Assembly (NCBI GenBank): GCA_037953745.1
Contig: JBAKBP010004427.1
Coordinates: 1 to 64,000 of the forward strand
Source of the DNA: Lithodes maja
Lineage: Eukaryota > Arthropoda > Malacostraca > Decapoda > Lithodidae
Direction of reading: 5' to 3'
DNA: 64,000 nt
A model generated the notes under the pieces. The model saw nothing but the letters and a program-made list of their open reading frames with translations. It searched no databases and was not told the origin of the DNA. A program made the position numbers and the translations under genes. Below are positions 10,754-22,228 of the stretch, in pieces. Position 1 is the stretch's first letter, and each line of letters starts with the position of its first letter.

Positions 10754-11369
10754 CTGTATGCACATATATACATATTATTATGCTTGGCTGTAATACAACT
10801 CGCTTGATACTTTGTTCTCATAAGCTCCTTATTTGGGTAACTTAGAACATAATCCTGGCCCGACAGGAACATCGCTAGCATTGTTAGAAATAGTACTAGA
10901 TCACTCAAATTACACCCAAAGACAATAAATACACACGATATGGCTCACAATTTGATTTCTTAATAGCTAGATACAGGTGGGGCACATCAGATAATTAGCT
11001 ATAGAGCGTAATATCAATGGCTGAAATATATAACTGAGAATAAGTTAAATAGGTTTTACTTATCCATGACTAATGGCGTCACTCACAATGTATCAGAATC
11101 AATATACAAAATAATACCTAAAAGAATGATGACAATATCATAAATATAGCTAAGCATGCAAAGAGAGGAGTCATGGAGGCATACATATGGGCAGCTGATA
11201 TCGATGAGACAAACAGGTGAGGTAGTGTGGCTTAGGGTCACGTGATCAGGTAGGACTGGGGTCAAAGTAGCCGCGCTGGGTGTAGACTCTAGATCAAGGT
11301 TACTGCACCTTCCTTTCTTTTTCCTCTACCAGACATTCCTTCTCACTTAACCCTTCAACAACAATATGA
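10526..11369. other. Unrecognised stretch with long (AT)n tract
   Basis: Holds an (AT)n microsatellite of about 70 bp at 10,675-10,746. The rest, to about 11,370, is AT-rich without a recognisable coding frame. The open frames through the AT tract are dipeptide repeats and not genes. Confidence 0.6.
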
Positions 11370-13430
11370 CTTACGTGACTTGATGACTTCCATTTAAGAC
11401 ATCTTCGCCACCTCCAACCGAGACGTTGGGAAAACCAACGAACTTCACCACTCTATTCATACTGTAGGACCTCCAAACAAACAACCTATCCGCAGAAAGA
11501 ATCCAATACAACAACAAGAGGAAGAATCACAATTAAAGGATATGTTAACCAACAGAGTAGTTAAACATTCCACTAGACCGTGGTCATCACCTGTAGTACT
11601 CGTAAGAAAAAAGATGGATCTACGAGATTTTGCATAGATTATCGTCAACTAAATGACGTAACTATAAAGGATTGCTACCCCACTGCCTCGCATTGACGAT
11701 TCTCTAGACTCCCTACTCGGTGCAAAATGGTTTACCACCTTAGATCTACAAGCCGGATATTGGCAAGTACCCTTACTTCCGGAACATCAACAGAAAACGT
11801 CTTTCTCTACCAGCCAGGGAAGACTATATGAGATCACTGTACTCTCGTTTGGCCTTTGCAACGGCCCTGCCACCTTTTCGATACTCATGGAATCTCTATT
11901 GCAAGGATTAACCTAGGAAACTTGTTCGGCCTACTTAGATGATATCATTGTTTTCGGGAAAACATGGGCTGAACATAATCCAAAAACTTCGCCAAGTATT
12001 CCAGCAAATTAGAGATGCCAAGTTGAAACTCAAGCCTTCTAAGTGCACTCTAGCCCAGAGAGAAGTTCAATTCCTAGGCCACATCGTCTCAGAAGAAGGA
12101 ATTGCACCATACCCACAAAAATTGCAAGCTATCAGTACAATACCCCCCCCCCCACACACACACACACACCAATGTCAAAGGGGTCCGAGCATTTCTTGGG
12201 TTTGCGTCATACTATCGTCGCTTTGTAAAAATGTTTGCCACCATCGCCAAACCTTTCCACGAGTTAACCAAGAAAGAGAAGCCATTCATATGGACAACCC
12301 AACGCATTCAAGCTTTCAACTCTCTGAAGGACCTATTAGTAGCATCTCCAGTTGTAGTGAAGCAGACAGGTGAAAGAATTGTGCGTTCTTTGATAGAAGT
12401 GTCAAACTTGGCACACACAATAATAAACGCAGTATAATCAAAATTAGCTATAGGGCCATCACAGGTTTAGCCTATGTTGGCTTTGGCAGCCCCTTTTCAA
12501 TTAACCTCCATAAGAGTACTGAAACACAGATATTTACCCCAAACTGTATACTGTGGTAGAGATGTCAAACTAGTCTCAAATGACTCATTTGTGCAAGGGA
12601 AACGACCTATATTCAGAGAATGTTTGGCTAATGTTGACCGTTTGACTTGTACTGGTCCCTGTAGTTTATTATCATGCTACAAATTGGTAAGAATTGTTGC
12701 CAATTGCCACTAATTTGTTGAACTACAGGGACCAGTGCAAGTCAAATGGTAAATGTTCTATAAACATTGTCTGAACATTTATTGTTTCCCTTGTCCAGAC
12801 GAGCCATTTGGGACTAGTTTGACATTTCTACCACAGTATACAATTTGGGGTAAATATCTGTGTTTCAGTACTCTTATGGAGATCAATTGAAAAGGGGCTG
12901 CCAAAGCCAACATAGGCTAAACCTGTGATGGCCCTATAGCTAATTTTGATTATACTGTGTTTCTTATTGTGTATGCCAATTTTGACACTTCTATCAAGAA
13001 CGCACAATTCCCACAAATTCTTCCACATATCTGCCCCACTATTGTCTCTTTCCCTGATTATACCAAACCATTGAGTCTCTACATCGATGTTTAACAATTC
13101 GGTATTGGAGCAGTGCTAGGGCTAACCAGATAGGACGCGAACACATTATCGGGTGCGCCAGCCGTACTCTAATTCCTGCTGAAATAAACTATTTTGTCAC
13201 CAAGAAAGAATGTTTGGGAATAATTTGGGCCCTGCAACATTTCAAAGCCTACCTTGCTGGTGTCACAGTCACCATCATTACAGATCATCACGCCCTCCAA
13301 TGACCCCACAAATCTGACACCAAGAACGCTTTAGCCGTCAGATGGCGTGAATCTCTCGAAGAATTCTACTTTGAAATAGCCTACAGACCGGGAAAGTTGC
13401 ATACGAATGCTGATGCCCTTTCTAATTAAC
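11370..13430 (+). pseudogene. Decayed Ty3/Gypsy RT and RNase H, plus strand
   Basis: Pieces in several frames add up to a conventional Gypsy RT followed by RNase H. RT: FCIDYRQLNDVTIKDCY, TTLDLQAGYWQVPL (motif A), FGLCNGPATF (motif B), AYLDDIIVFGKTWAEH (motif C), FLGHIVSEEGIAPYP, GFASYYRRFVKMFA. RNase H after the interruption: NYFVTKKECLGIIWALQHF and TDHHAL, ending NADALSN at about 13,425. A C-run plus CA repeat (12,143-12,170) interrupts RT, and a fold-back element splits RT from RNase H. Many frameshifts and stops; old copy. Integrase and LTRs were not seen. Confidence 0.82.
12355..13045. mobile_element. Fold-back (long inverted repeat) element
   Basis: Two arms of roughly 300 bp are reverse complements of each other, about 12,355-12,690 and 12,715-13,045. 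For example, ACACAGATATTTACCCCAAA at 12,523 pairs with TTTGGGGTAAATATCTGTGT at 12,844. The arms differ by substitutions and small gaps. There is no coding capacity. It sits inside the Gypsy coding region, so it is an insertion, most likely a non-autonomous DNA element. Termini and target duplication could not be fixed. Confidence 0.78.
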
Positions 13431-13607
13431 AATAACGACATAAATACATCTTGGGAATCATTCGCAAACACTTACCTAAAAGCAGTGCAAGACTGCATAC
13501 CATCGAAAATACGGCGTACAGGCCATAATGATAAGCCCAAATGGTGGCATACAGATATTTCAAACTCTCTGCTTGCTAAAAAGTTTGCTAATGATAGATT
13601 AACCATT
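13425..13607 (+). pseudogene. LINE ORF2 fragment between endonuclease and RT
   Basis: A short frame reads NTSWESFANTYLKAVQDCIP and then KPKWWHTDISNSLLAKK. This resembles the linker between endonuclease and RT in CR1/Jockey-type LINEs, where a W..F....IP.....KPKWW pattern is usual. It is 183 bp long, bounded by Gypsy sequence on the left and unrecognised sequence on the right. Confidence 0.55.
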
Positions 13608-13757
13608 CCAGCCCGGCTGTCCTGTTAAAAGGATACCGCGGAAGTTGGGCAGGACACCGGGTGTCCTTATAACAGGCAGTAAGCTTGAAAGCCTATTCAG
13701 TTTGTTTTGAAAGCCGTCCGTCCGATGCATGTAAACACCCCCATGTTTACACATTGC

Positions 13758-15084
13758 CATGTGTGGTAATCACTGGGGGTATGTACAGTATTATAAGCGT
13801 AGTAGGGAAGATGTACAGTAGGATAGTGATCGAAAGAGTGAGAGTGAGAATGGAGAAATGGGTAGGTGACAAGCAGGGCGGGTTAAGGAAGGGAAGAGTA
13901 TGTGTAGACCAGACTTTTGCCCTGAAATGTGTTGTGGAGAAATATCTGGAGAAGGGACAAAAGTCGTATGCTGCCTTTATGGACTTGGAGAGGGCCTTTG
14001 ACTGACAGAGTTGATAGAGATGGTCTGAGGAAAGTACTGAGAATATACGGAGTAGTGGGCAAGTTGTTGAAAGCAGTGAAGAGTATGTATGATGGTGCAA
14101 AGGTGTCAGTACGTGTGGAGACTGAACAGAGCTAGTTCTTTTATCTAAATGTTGGGTTAAAGCAAGGGTGTGTGATGTCCCCATGGTTGTTCAATATATA
14201 TATGGATGGAGTAATGAAAGATAATACAAGGAAGAGTAACGGATGTTGGTGTACCTCTGAAAAGGGAAGGAAACAAGTGGAAGTTGCCTGTACTGCTGTT
14301 TGCCGACAATACAGTTATGATGAACAATAGTGAATGGGAGTTGCAGGGTCTGGTAAATATGTTTGGAAAAGTGTGTGAATAACGTAATCTGAAGGTAAAT
14401 GCGGGGAACAGTAAGGGTATGGTTTTATAAAGGGGTGCAGCCACAGAGTGTGAAGTGAGGTTGAATGATCAGGCTATGGAGAATGTCACCTCATTTAAGT
14501 ATTTGGGCAGTGTGTTGAGTAAAGATGGGAGTATGGAGGAAGAAGTGCGAGAGTGGGTGCAACAGGGAAAGAAGGGTGTAGGAATGCTGAAAGCAGTAAC
14601 AAGAACTAGGGTGGTCAGCATTGAAGTAAAGAAGTCCTTGCATGACAGTGTGGTAATCCCGACATTGAATTACGGGAGCGAAACATGGACATTGGTGGAG
14701 AGGCAAAAACCAAGAGTGAGAGGGGTGGAATTGAGTTACTTGAGAAGTGCATGCAGAGTTACATTGAGGAAGAGACAGACGAATAATGATGTACGAGAGC
14801 AGTGTGGTGTGGATGTAGATGTGCTGGAAAGCGTGAAAAGGAACACCTTGAGATGGTTCAGCCATGTGGAACGTATGGGAAGAGAGAGAATAACTAAGAT
14901 AGTGTACGAGAATGAGGTGGTAGAACAGAGAGAGAGATGGAAGGATGGAGTTAAGAAGTACATGCGTGAAAGCAGTGCTGGATAGGAAAATGGGCGTCGA
15001 CTGACTGGGGACAGAGGTGCATGGAGGCGTTTCATTCATGGCCACTCCAGGGATCACAGCGTTTGGCAATAGATAGATAGATAG
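13758..15084 (+). mobile_element. RTE-like LINE, decayed copy 2
   Basis: Related along its length to copy 1 (from about 720 of copy 1 to its end) and ends in the same TAGA tail. The RT frame is broken: motif A (AAFMDLERAFD) ends at a shift near 14,004, motif C reads FADN in place of FADD in the shifted frame, and several stops follow. The best preserved frame is 14,455-14,985, covering FKYLGSVLSKDG, SETWTLVERQKPRV and RWFSHVERMGRERI. Clearly older than the other RTE copies. Confidence 0.85.
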
Positions 15085-15549
15085 ACATTAATATATGGCA
15101 TTTTGGGTAGGTGTTAGTATACCGCTTACCAGGTGCAGTACACCAGCTAGGGCTTTTCCTGATACTTCTGGTAAGTATGGTTCTCGGCAGGGTCATGTTA
15201 TCAAATTGAATATTCTTAACCCACTTTGACTGGAGTGGTTTCAAGGTTTTGTCTAAATTTGACAACCACACAAATTGCATGACTAGGAGTGGCCAAGTGT
15301 TTGGAAATTTGATACACAAAAATAAATAACATTATCCGTATGCAAGTTAGTCTACGATAAGTTTTATTAGCGGTAAAGCGAAATAAGATATTAGTAGCAT
15401 TGCAGTGAGTCGGGTAGCCCTACCCACTAAGAGAAAAGGGCAGGTCGATAGAGTGTAGGCCCAGCACTGAACAGTACTACAGTTTGAACAGTACTACACG
15501 CAATCACCCTACTAGATCGTTCATTCCATAAGTTACCACTCATTTAAAA
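15085..15549. other. Unrecognised stretch
   Basis: About 465 bp with no convincing frame, repeat or motif. Confidence 0.5.
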
Positions 15550-15559
15550 AAAAAGTGTT

Positions 15560-16640
15560 TTGCCTGATGTGGGTGAAAAAGATTTCCAATAATCTTGCAA
15601 TACATTCCTCTGGTTAAATTTGAGTGATCAATTGTCAAGTATCTGTTGACATCCACATTGTTAATACTTTCAATAATTACAACACTTGAATAAGGTTCCC
15701 TCTTAGCCTGCGCTTTGTTAAATAAAACAAATTTAACTCTTTTAGATGTTCTTCGTATGACTTGTTTCTTAGTCTAGGAATATTTTTTGTTACTCTGCAC
15801 TGTATTTTCTCCAGTTCATCTATGTCCCTTTGATAATATGGACACCAAAATTGTACACATTATTCCAGATGGGGGCAAACCAAAGAATTGTATAAAGTGA
15901 GAATAACATTTTCGGATTTGTATTTAAAGGCTTTTATCTTCCAATGAGGACAATCATTTTGTTTGCATTCTTAACTACTGGGCTGGGCTTTAAATTACTT
16001 GATATTGGTACTCCTAAGTCGATTTCGTTATCAGTGTTTTTGAGTTGATTACCATTCACTGAGTAGTTTGTTTTCCATTCTCGTATGCTATATGTATTAC
16101 TTTACATTTTTCGGTATTGAAACTCATTTGCCAGGTTCAAGCCCACTTTGATACTTTATCTAAATAATTTTGGATCTGTTCAACCTGCAAGGGAGATACG
16201 ACTATGTTCGCTATTTTGGTATCGTCTGCAAATTTTGAAATTGTACATGAAAGATCGTCATCTATGTAATTGATATATATTAAAAAAAAAGAACAGGTCC
16301 GAGCACTGATCCCTGGGACACACCACTTGTGACATTTTTCCAGTCAAAGGCTTTTTCATTTATTACTACTTGTTGCTTACGCCCAATAAGCCAATTCTCA
16401 ATTCATCTAAGAACACATCCTTCTATGCCATGAGTTTGTTATTTTATCAAGAGGTGCTTTTGGGGGACTTTGTCGACGACTTTCTGAAAATCAAGGTACA
16501 CATTGCCAACGGCTATACTTTCGTCACACATATTAAAGATGTTCTTGGAGAAATAGTATCAGTCCAGGGGTATTATTTAGTTTATCTATGTTGTTTAGTA
16601 CATCTACTTCCGTAATTACAGTATCACTTAGAATGTTGTT
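15560..16640 (-). pseudogene. CR1-like RT remnant (family 2)
   Basis: Reading the minus strand, the RT motif B appears as VTSGVSQGSVLGPVLF at about 16,295-16,335. Then, after a frame slip in a poly-A/T run, come IYINYIDDDLSCTISKFADD (motif C) and TKIANIVVSPLQVEQIQ. Further down are blocks equivalent to LQRIQ..TK and WCPYYQ. The catalytic Asp-Asp is still readable, but the frame is broken many times. Confidence 0.75.
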
Positions 16641-17079
16641 ATTGTTCATTAAAGATGGTGTAGCAAGTGGAATCGAGATTAAATCTTCTGTTGAGACTGA
16701 TGCAAAAAAGTTATTTAGACTTACTCATTTGGACTTCCTCATCAACAAGATCTCCATTTTCATTAGTTAATGGTTCGATTTGAGAGGTAATCGCCCTTTT
16801 ACTTCTAATAAATCCTGATAATTATTTTGGGTTTGATTTACTTAAGCTTGCCATATGTGTTTCCAATTGTTTTACTAAGTTTAATATATATATATATTTT
16901 TTTTTTTTGGCATTTCGTAGAAGAGATTCTGTCTGATTCGTTCTGTGTTCTAGTGTCCAGTTGTTTGGCATGTAGACAATTATATATCTCTATGGTCCAC
17001 TATTTAGGCTTATTGTTTCGAGTAGAGCATTGATTTGTCATAGGGACGCAAGAATGTATTGCGTTTTTTGTATAATTCT

Positions 17080-18290
17080 GAAAAAGCGTTTCAGATATCA
17101 TTAGTATCACTTAGTCTTATGTGGTTTATGAAGTTCCAATCGGTTCTGTCAAAAACAGTTTGTAGTTTATGGAAATTGGGTTACTTGAAATTTGGCCCCT
17201 TTTTTACTTTTGTTTAATATAATGTTGAATGTGATTAAACGATGATCACTTGCACTAAACTAATCTCCTACTCGCTCTTGGTTTAGATCAAGAAATGTTT
17301 TGCCCTGTGTTGGATATTGAACACATTGAAATAATGAACTTTCTAGTTGATTTGAATACAGGTACGATCCTATGTTAGATATATTTTATTTGATATTATT
17401 ATTTGTTTCTATATTCCAACTACTCCCTCTTGGGCATAGGTTGAGAGCCTGTACATTCAATCGTACATTCAATGGTGAAGCCAATGAGGACTCGTTCCAG
17501 TCTAGTGAGTGAGACGTGAAGCGTTTTGAGCTGCTACCAGCCCCCGCCATCTTGCCTTCGCAAGATGCACGGGGCCCGGTTGCCCACATACAGCTCGAAG
17601 CAGCCCCATCTCTGAAGCTGATACGCCTTATTTGCTTCACTGTCTTATCCTCTAGACTTGGACCCTCACTCTCTGATCGCCACCTATTGAGCAATTAACT
17701 CACTGGCATTGCCCCCCTGTAGCCTATTTTGAATATGGGAATATTCATACAGTGCTATTTAATCAGGGAACAATGAGGGTATATTTTTGGCATTTCGGTG
17801 GGCTTTGTGGTAATGTACTGATAATAGGTACAGCACAAAATTTAATATTATTCCAATAATATTTTCTCATTGATACATCGGGATTCGAACCCAGGACCAT
17901 TGGATTGCCAGTCCAGTGACATGACCACTCTACAACACCTCCCCTGAGATGTCAGGGATTCGCCCCACTGAGCTACTGGCAAATTGAATTCCCCAAAAAG
18001 TGCAATGTCTTCGTTATCACTCATTTCTGCAATTTGGTCATAGATATTTCAATGTTTAGTGATTATCCAGGGGGGCAATATATTAGTCCAAGGGTTATCT
18101 TACCCTGATGATTATAAATCTATTGAACATAAATTACATCAATGTTGTCTATAAATGGTTTTGTTTCTAGCACAGATTGGAGATCTTTCTTGACGTACAG
18201 CAAAACGCTTCCCCCATTTATTTTATCTCTCTTTGTTCAATGTTCAGCCATGATTCGGTGATGCAAATACATCAAGTGTATTTGCAAAAA
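17080..18290 (-). pseudogene. CR1-like endonuclease remnant (family 2)
   Basis: Minus-strand pieces read ITESWLNIEQREIKINGGSV at about 18,220-18,260, holding the catalytic Glu of the endonuclease. They continue with LLYVKKDLQSVLETKPFIDN, and further on SDHRLITFNIILNKSKKGAK at about 17,200-17,260, the SDH catalytic motif. The two parts are separated by a SINE and by about 400 bp of unassigned sequence. Confidence 0.72.
17860..17985 (-). repeat. tRNA-derived SINE or tRNA-like insertion
   Basis: On the minus strand there is an A-box-like GTAGCTCAGTGGG, then an anticodon-arm-like TGGACTGGCAATCCA (7-base loop CTGGCAA), then a B box GGTTCGAATCC. The acceptor ends do not pair, so it is not a functional tRNA gene. 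It interrupts the LINE endonuclease. A second, partial tRNA-like start lies directly against it. Confidence 0.6.
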
Positions 18291-18959
18291 CTGATACTTC
18301 AATATCAGAACATTTGTTACAAATACTTTGAGCATTTGGAAAAAATACTTTAATAGCCTGGAAAGAGTTGTTGCAGTTGGTTGTTGTTGTTGTTGCTGTT
18401 CCCCAGGCTGTCTGGCCGAGCAGCCCCAAGGTCCCGAGCAAGGCCAAGGCCATAACCGAGCGGCCCCACAAAATCCTCCCTGCTTACCACTAATAAAGCC
18501 CAGGTGACCAAAGCCACTCCAAGGCGGTGAGCTGAGAGGGGTGCGTAAACGCCCGGGAAACCAAAGCCCCACCCAAGGCCCTGTGCCCCTCAGCAATTAT
18601 GAAGGGAAAGTTGAGGGGCAAAGGAAAAATGTGACGCTTTGGCTCCCAATCTGCCAACCTCTAGGTTGGCAGTAGGGAGGTCAATCCATGGAAGAGACGC
18701 CGTCACTTGAGATCTAGAAAATATATAAGTAAAAGGAACAGTCAGAGTAAGCTATGGGTATGGCAGAGATCGCTCAACTCTCACTCTGATACACCAGCCC
18801 ATCACCAGTTGCAGTTGGTTGATAAATTTGCTTGATTATCAGAGTTTATGATATTAACTCCCTTGATTGCACCTGAACAATATTGTTTATTGATCGGAAA
18901 GAATGAACTGGGTCATTGAGAAATCGTCCAAGTCGTGCTGATCAGGCTTGGTTCAAATG

Positions 18960-19530
18960 GAGACAGTCTCCATCAAATAGATGAGGTAGCCCGAAAAAGT
19001 GATCCCATGAGTTGGAGGTTATGGAGGCAATTATTTAGGCTGTAGGTCTTATCAAAGAATTTCTGCTCAGCTGACTGTCTGGGGAAGACACCTGAAGCAA
19101 CAATATGGCTAGATGTATTCTTGAACTGTCGGGTCATCCTCCAATATTTCTCCAGCAGTTCCTCGGACCAAGTATGTTGCACATCATTTTGTACCTGCGT
19201 GGATTAGGTACAGGGTATTATCATTGGCACCATATGTGACATCATCTACGACAGTGGCAATATCGTCTAGTCCTGTTCCTGGGATACAGAAACGTTTCCT
19301 GGTTTTGGGGGCTCTTCCACAAAACTCTGGTAATTGGCCTCGGACTATAAAGTCTCCAATCAGTCTTGCCTCACAAGATTCTTCCTCTTCTCTGATCATA
19401 ATTTGAAGGTTGTTACTTCTGTGGACGTATACCGTTATTCACGAAACGGATATTATTATGTAGTGGGAGAACGTTCTTTGGGGGGGTCAAGGGGGATCAA
19501 TCCTGGATTCGACATCTGCATTCCTTGTGG
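18960..19530 (-). pseudogene. CR1-like ORF1 esterase domain remnant (family 2)
   Basis: Two frames (19,184-19,399 and 18,973-19,182) form one SGNH-hydrolase-like domain. LIGDFIVRGQLPEFCGRAPK carries the GDS-type nucleophile block with Ser changed to Phe. YGANDNTLYLIHAGTK matches the block that normally reads GTND. EELLEKYWRMTRQFK and SHIVASGVFPR follow. This domain is known from ORF1 of several CR1/L2-type LINEs. The catalytic Ser is lost and the frame is broken. Confidence 0.7.
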
Positions 19531-19540
19531 TTGAAAGAGG

Positions 19541-19680
19541 AGCTTCATGTCCAACGTTAGCACTCAAAAACTCCTCAAGAGCATTTGGAGCCGCAAGTGC
19601 AACAAGGGACGAATATGCCATTTTAAGCACATTGAGTAATTTGTTGCAAAATGTCAGTAGATGCATAAACTTTTGATGTA
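19541..19680 (+). pseudogene. Inverted LINE ORF1 N-terminal scrap
   Basis: The plus strand reads ...GAASATRDEYAILSTLSNLL, which resembles NEASSATRDKYAKYKK in the minus-strand frame at 29,957-30,205. It is opposite in direction to the family 2 LINE it adjoins, as expected for a 5' inversion during LINE insertion. The match is short. Confidence 0.4.
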
Positions 19681-19872
19681 AAATGGATATTCACAAAATA
19701 AAACAAAAAATTTCATAAAGTTTACAGTCCCTAGAGTGAACCTACATGTTCAGCCTTATCGCCTTAGCATGATTTTTCTAGGTAAAGTAAGTACGAGATG
19801 GGACGAATATCCACCAGTTGAGAACTTGGTAGGGCAAGCGTTTTGATTCCCGATACATACTTTTCTATTACG

Positions 19873-21736
19873 TGTTACGACCTGGCACTCGGGTACACAA
19901 GGGCTCTCAATCGGGACTCGAGTACGGCTCGCTGCCACAACGGAAACACACGATCCCAACCCCTGAGTACTGCCAGCCGAACAAAAAACACCAATACCCT
20001 CCAGAGTTCAATCTGCTATAACGGGGTATACAAGAACTCGGTACTAGTGTTCAACAACAGACTAATAAAGAGACAGGAATTATTTAGTCTGGTCAACAAT
20101 CAAACAAAGAAGTAAGAAACAACAACACCAAAGAATAGTGTTGGCCGAAGCCGAAGTAATCCACCCTTGACTAAGAACTTAAGAAGTCCTCCACCCTCTA
20201 CTTCGGATCGGCACTATTACGTTACGTTAATCAATAGTCCTTAAGCATCGAGCAAGGAATCTTCTGAAAAAGTTAGATGCTTCTCGGATGCTCGTAAGAA
20301 GTATGTATCGGATTTTGAACAGCAATTCAATAAGCAAAACACTGGCAATTAAATATCATTAAAGGTTTAAATTGACATAAGAAGAATTATAAGAATAGGC
20401 AATAGTAAATGGCAAACATTAAAAAGAAGTACTCCGCCAATGCACCGGCAATAGCTTACTCGGATTGTGCTCGTGGGCCACTAATCACGAAAGTAGCTAA
20501 GCGTGCAACACATGAAATCAATAGTGCATAAACAATATCATACATAAGGAAAGCTTCAATACTATTCTGTATCTGCTGATCGAGCAAAGTCTAGCTGGGA
20601 TGTAGTAGTCTAGGAAACAATGGCTGAGCAAGCGGCTCGTAGCCTAGCGAGGTCCTTAAGGCTGTGCGGCCAAATTACGTTAATTGACGGGATGCTCTCT
20701 TGAGAGATCCAGATCGCTAGTATCTGGTTCTCTCCTGGCGATCCTCTCAAAGTCAAAGCAAACGAGTTAGTACAGTGTTGGGTGGCAGAGGCAAAAGCCC
20801 TCACTCGCAACACAGTGCTAAACTCACAAGGTACACAGTCAGAAAGACCACCTAGGCTTCCCACGTCTCCGTTGCGATTGTACAGGTTCAACAAAATCTA
20901 GTACACATCGGAAATCACAACACCAGTAGCCTTATCCCAGTCTAGCATTACCTAGACCAGCAGAAAACAGGAACAATAATAATAACACCCAGGGAAATGC
21001 ATATACGAGTGCAACAAACATTAATCAATCCTATTCTAAATTATCCCTTCCAAAATAGGCTATCTACTAGGCATATATCTCGTGAGAACTCAAGCGATAA
21101 TACGTTGGCTGACTAGCTCTGCACCAACGGGACCATGGAAGTTAAAAAGGGTAGGGAAAAGAGGAAAAAAGGCTGTAAAGATAGTAGAGAAAGTTCACAT
21201 CAGTCAGAAGAATATATATAGTTAGCAAGGGAAATGAGAAGTCGCTCTGCCTAATGAGTTCTGAAGAAAATGTGGCTAGACTTCCCTTTTTATACTCGGC
21301 CCTCTAGTGAGCCCAACGTGAACTACTAAGGACCGCCCACTGACAATCATTACGTAATTGCTCTCTCTCAATCTGGGACGTAACAAAGGCTTTCCCACGC
21401 ACTGAGAGGAGGGGGGAGGGGGGGAGTGCTAGTGAGTTAGGCCCACCTCCCGCATGGCGCACCCACTGACCCCCGTTACGTAATCTCTCTCTCTCCTCTC
21501 ATCATTACAAATAAGTTTTATACACAATACTTATAACTAATGATATAAAATAGAACTCGTTGACTCAGATGAAAACAAAATACATATTCATAATACTTAT
21601 AGTACAACGGCTCACATGAACTAAGTTAAGAAACTCTACATAGACTCCAGCCAAAGTTCCTGCCCTGACGATCCTAGCGAGAGTGGGGCATGACTAGGCG
21701 TTCTGTACAGCATGCTCACACTGGACATGCGTCACA
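19873..21736 (-). repeat. 3' LTR of element II
   Basis: 1,864 bp. It differs from the other LTR at roughly fifteen sites by eye (about 99% identity). It carries a minus-strand TATA-like TATAAAAAG at 21,286-21,294. The inner edge ...GCGTCACA abuts the polypurine tract. Confidence 0.92.
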
Positions 21737-21747
21737 CCTCCCCCAAG
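21737..21747 (-). other. Polypurine tract of element II
   Basis: On the minus strand CTTGGGGGAGG directly precedes the LTR start TGTGACGC. This is the expected primer for plus-strand DNA synthesis. Elements III (60,124-60,134) and IV (52,600-52,611) have similar tracts. Confidence 0.8.
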
Positions 21748-22228
21748 ATTTTACTTGCTCAACCCTGAGCTAAAATCTGACAAACACAGAACCCCATCAA
21801 GCCCCTCACACCCAGCGACCGCATGGCACTAAAACAAAGCTGAGTTTATCACCAAAACACATCTTATTATTAAAACAAAAATTCACATTTTATAACTCCT
21901 CCCAACAATAGCAAAAAGACACAATATCATGCTCCCAGAGCGAGCTTACAGCAGCTCAACCGTTTGATAGTTCGTGGACTACTCAAACTTTATAGGCTAT
22001 GACAAACTTATACAATTATCTATATCAAAAGAAAGAGTTTTTTTTTATGATTTTTATATATTTTAATATGTTTTTCCCGGCTGCACTATAAGGGCAGCCT
22101 ATTTTCTTCTATACCAAACGCTCAACTCCTGCTTTACGACCCAATACGCTGGGCTACAACCGCGAGCCAACAAGCACCAAGCGCAAAATACTATTCAAAC
22201 TAAAGCAGGAGGCTACCCGTGTGTCAAT
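21748..22228. other. Non-coding 3' internal region of element II
   Basis: About 480 bp between the end of the ORF and the polypurine tract, AT-rich, without a frame. The corresponding stretch of element III (60,135-60,607) is very similar. Confidence 0.7.

Larger units (their letters stand above)
15550..19540 (-). mobile_element. Old CR1-like LINE, near full length (family 2)
   Basis: In order on the minus strand there are remains of an ORF1 with an SGNH/GDSL-esterase domain, an AP endonuclease, and an RT. This is the gene order of CR1-type LINEs. It is diverged from the CR1 copies at 8,205 and 37,231-45,175. All frames are broken. A tRNA-derived SINE is inserted in the endonuclease at about 17,860-17,985. 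Confidence 0.75.

Noticed and set aside
10494..10908. Tyr-Ile repeat proteins
   Set aside because: Translation of an (AT)n microsatellite.
17880..17960. Functional tRNA gene with GGC anticodon
   Set aside because: The anticodon arm and B box look good but the acceptor stem does not pair, and the unit is inserted in a LINE; a SINE is more likely.
18237..18596. 119-codon Gln- and Pro-rich protein
   Set aside because: Driven by a TTG repeat and GC-rich spacer between LINE ORF1 and endonuclease remnants; no recognisable domain.
20610..20894. 94-codon minus-strand frame, repeated at 27,196-27,477, as a conserved small gene
   Set aside because: It lies wholly inside both LTRs of element II, so the repetition is LTR identity. 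The homologous LTR of element III breaks the frame with a small deletion.
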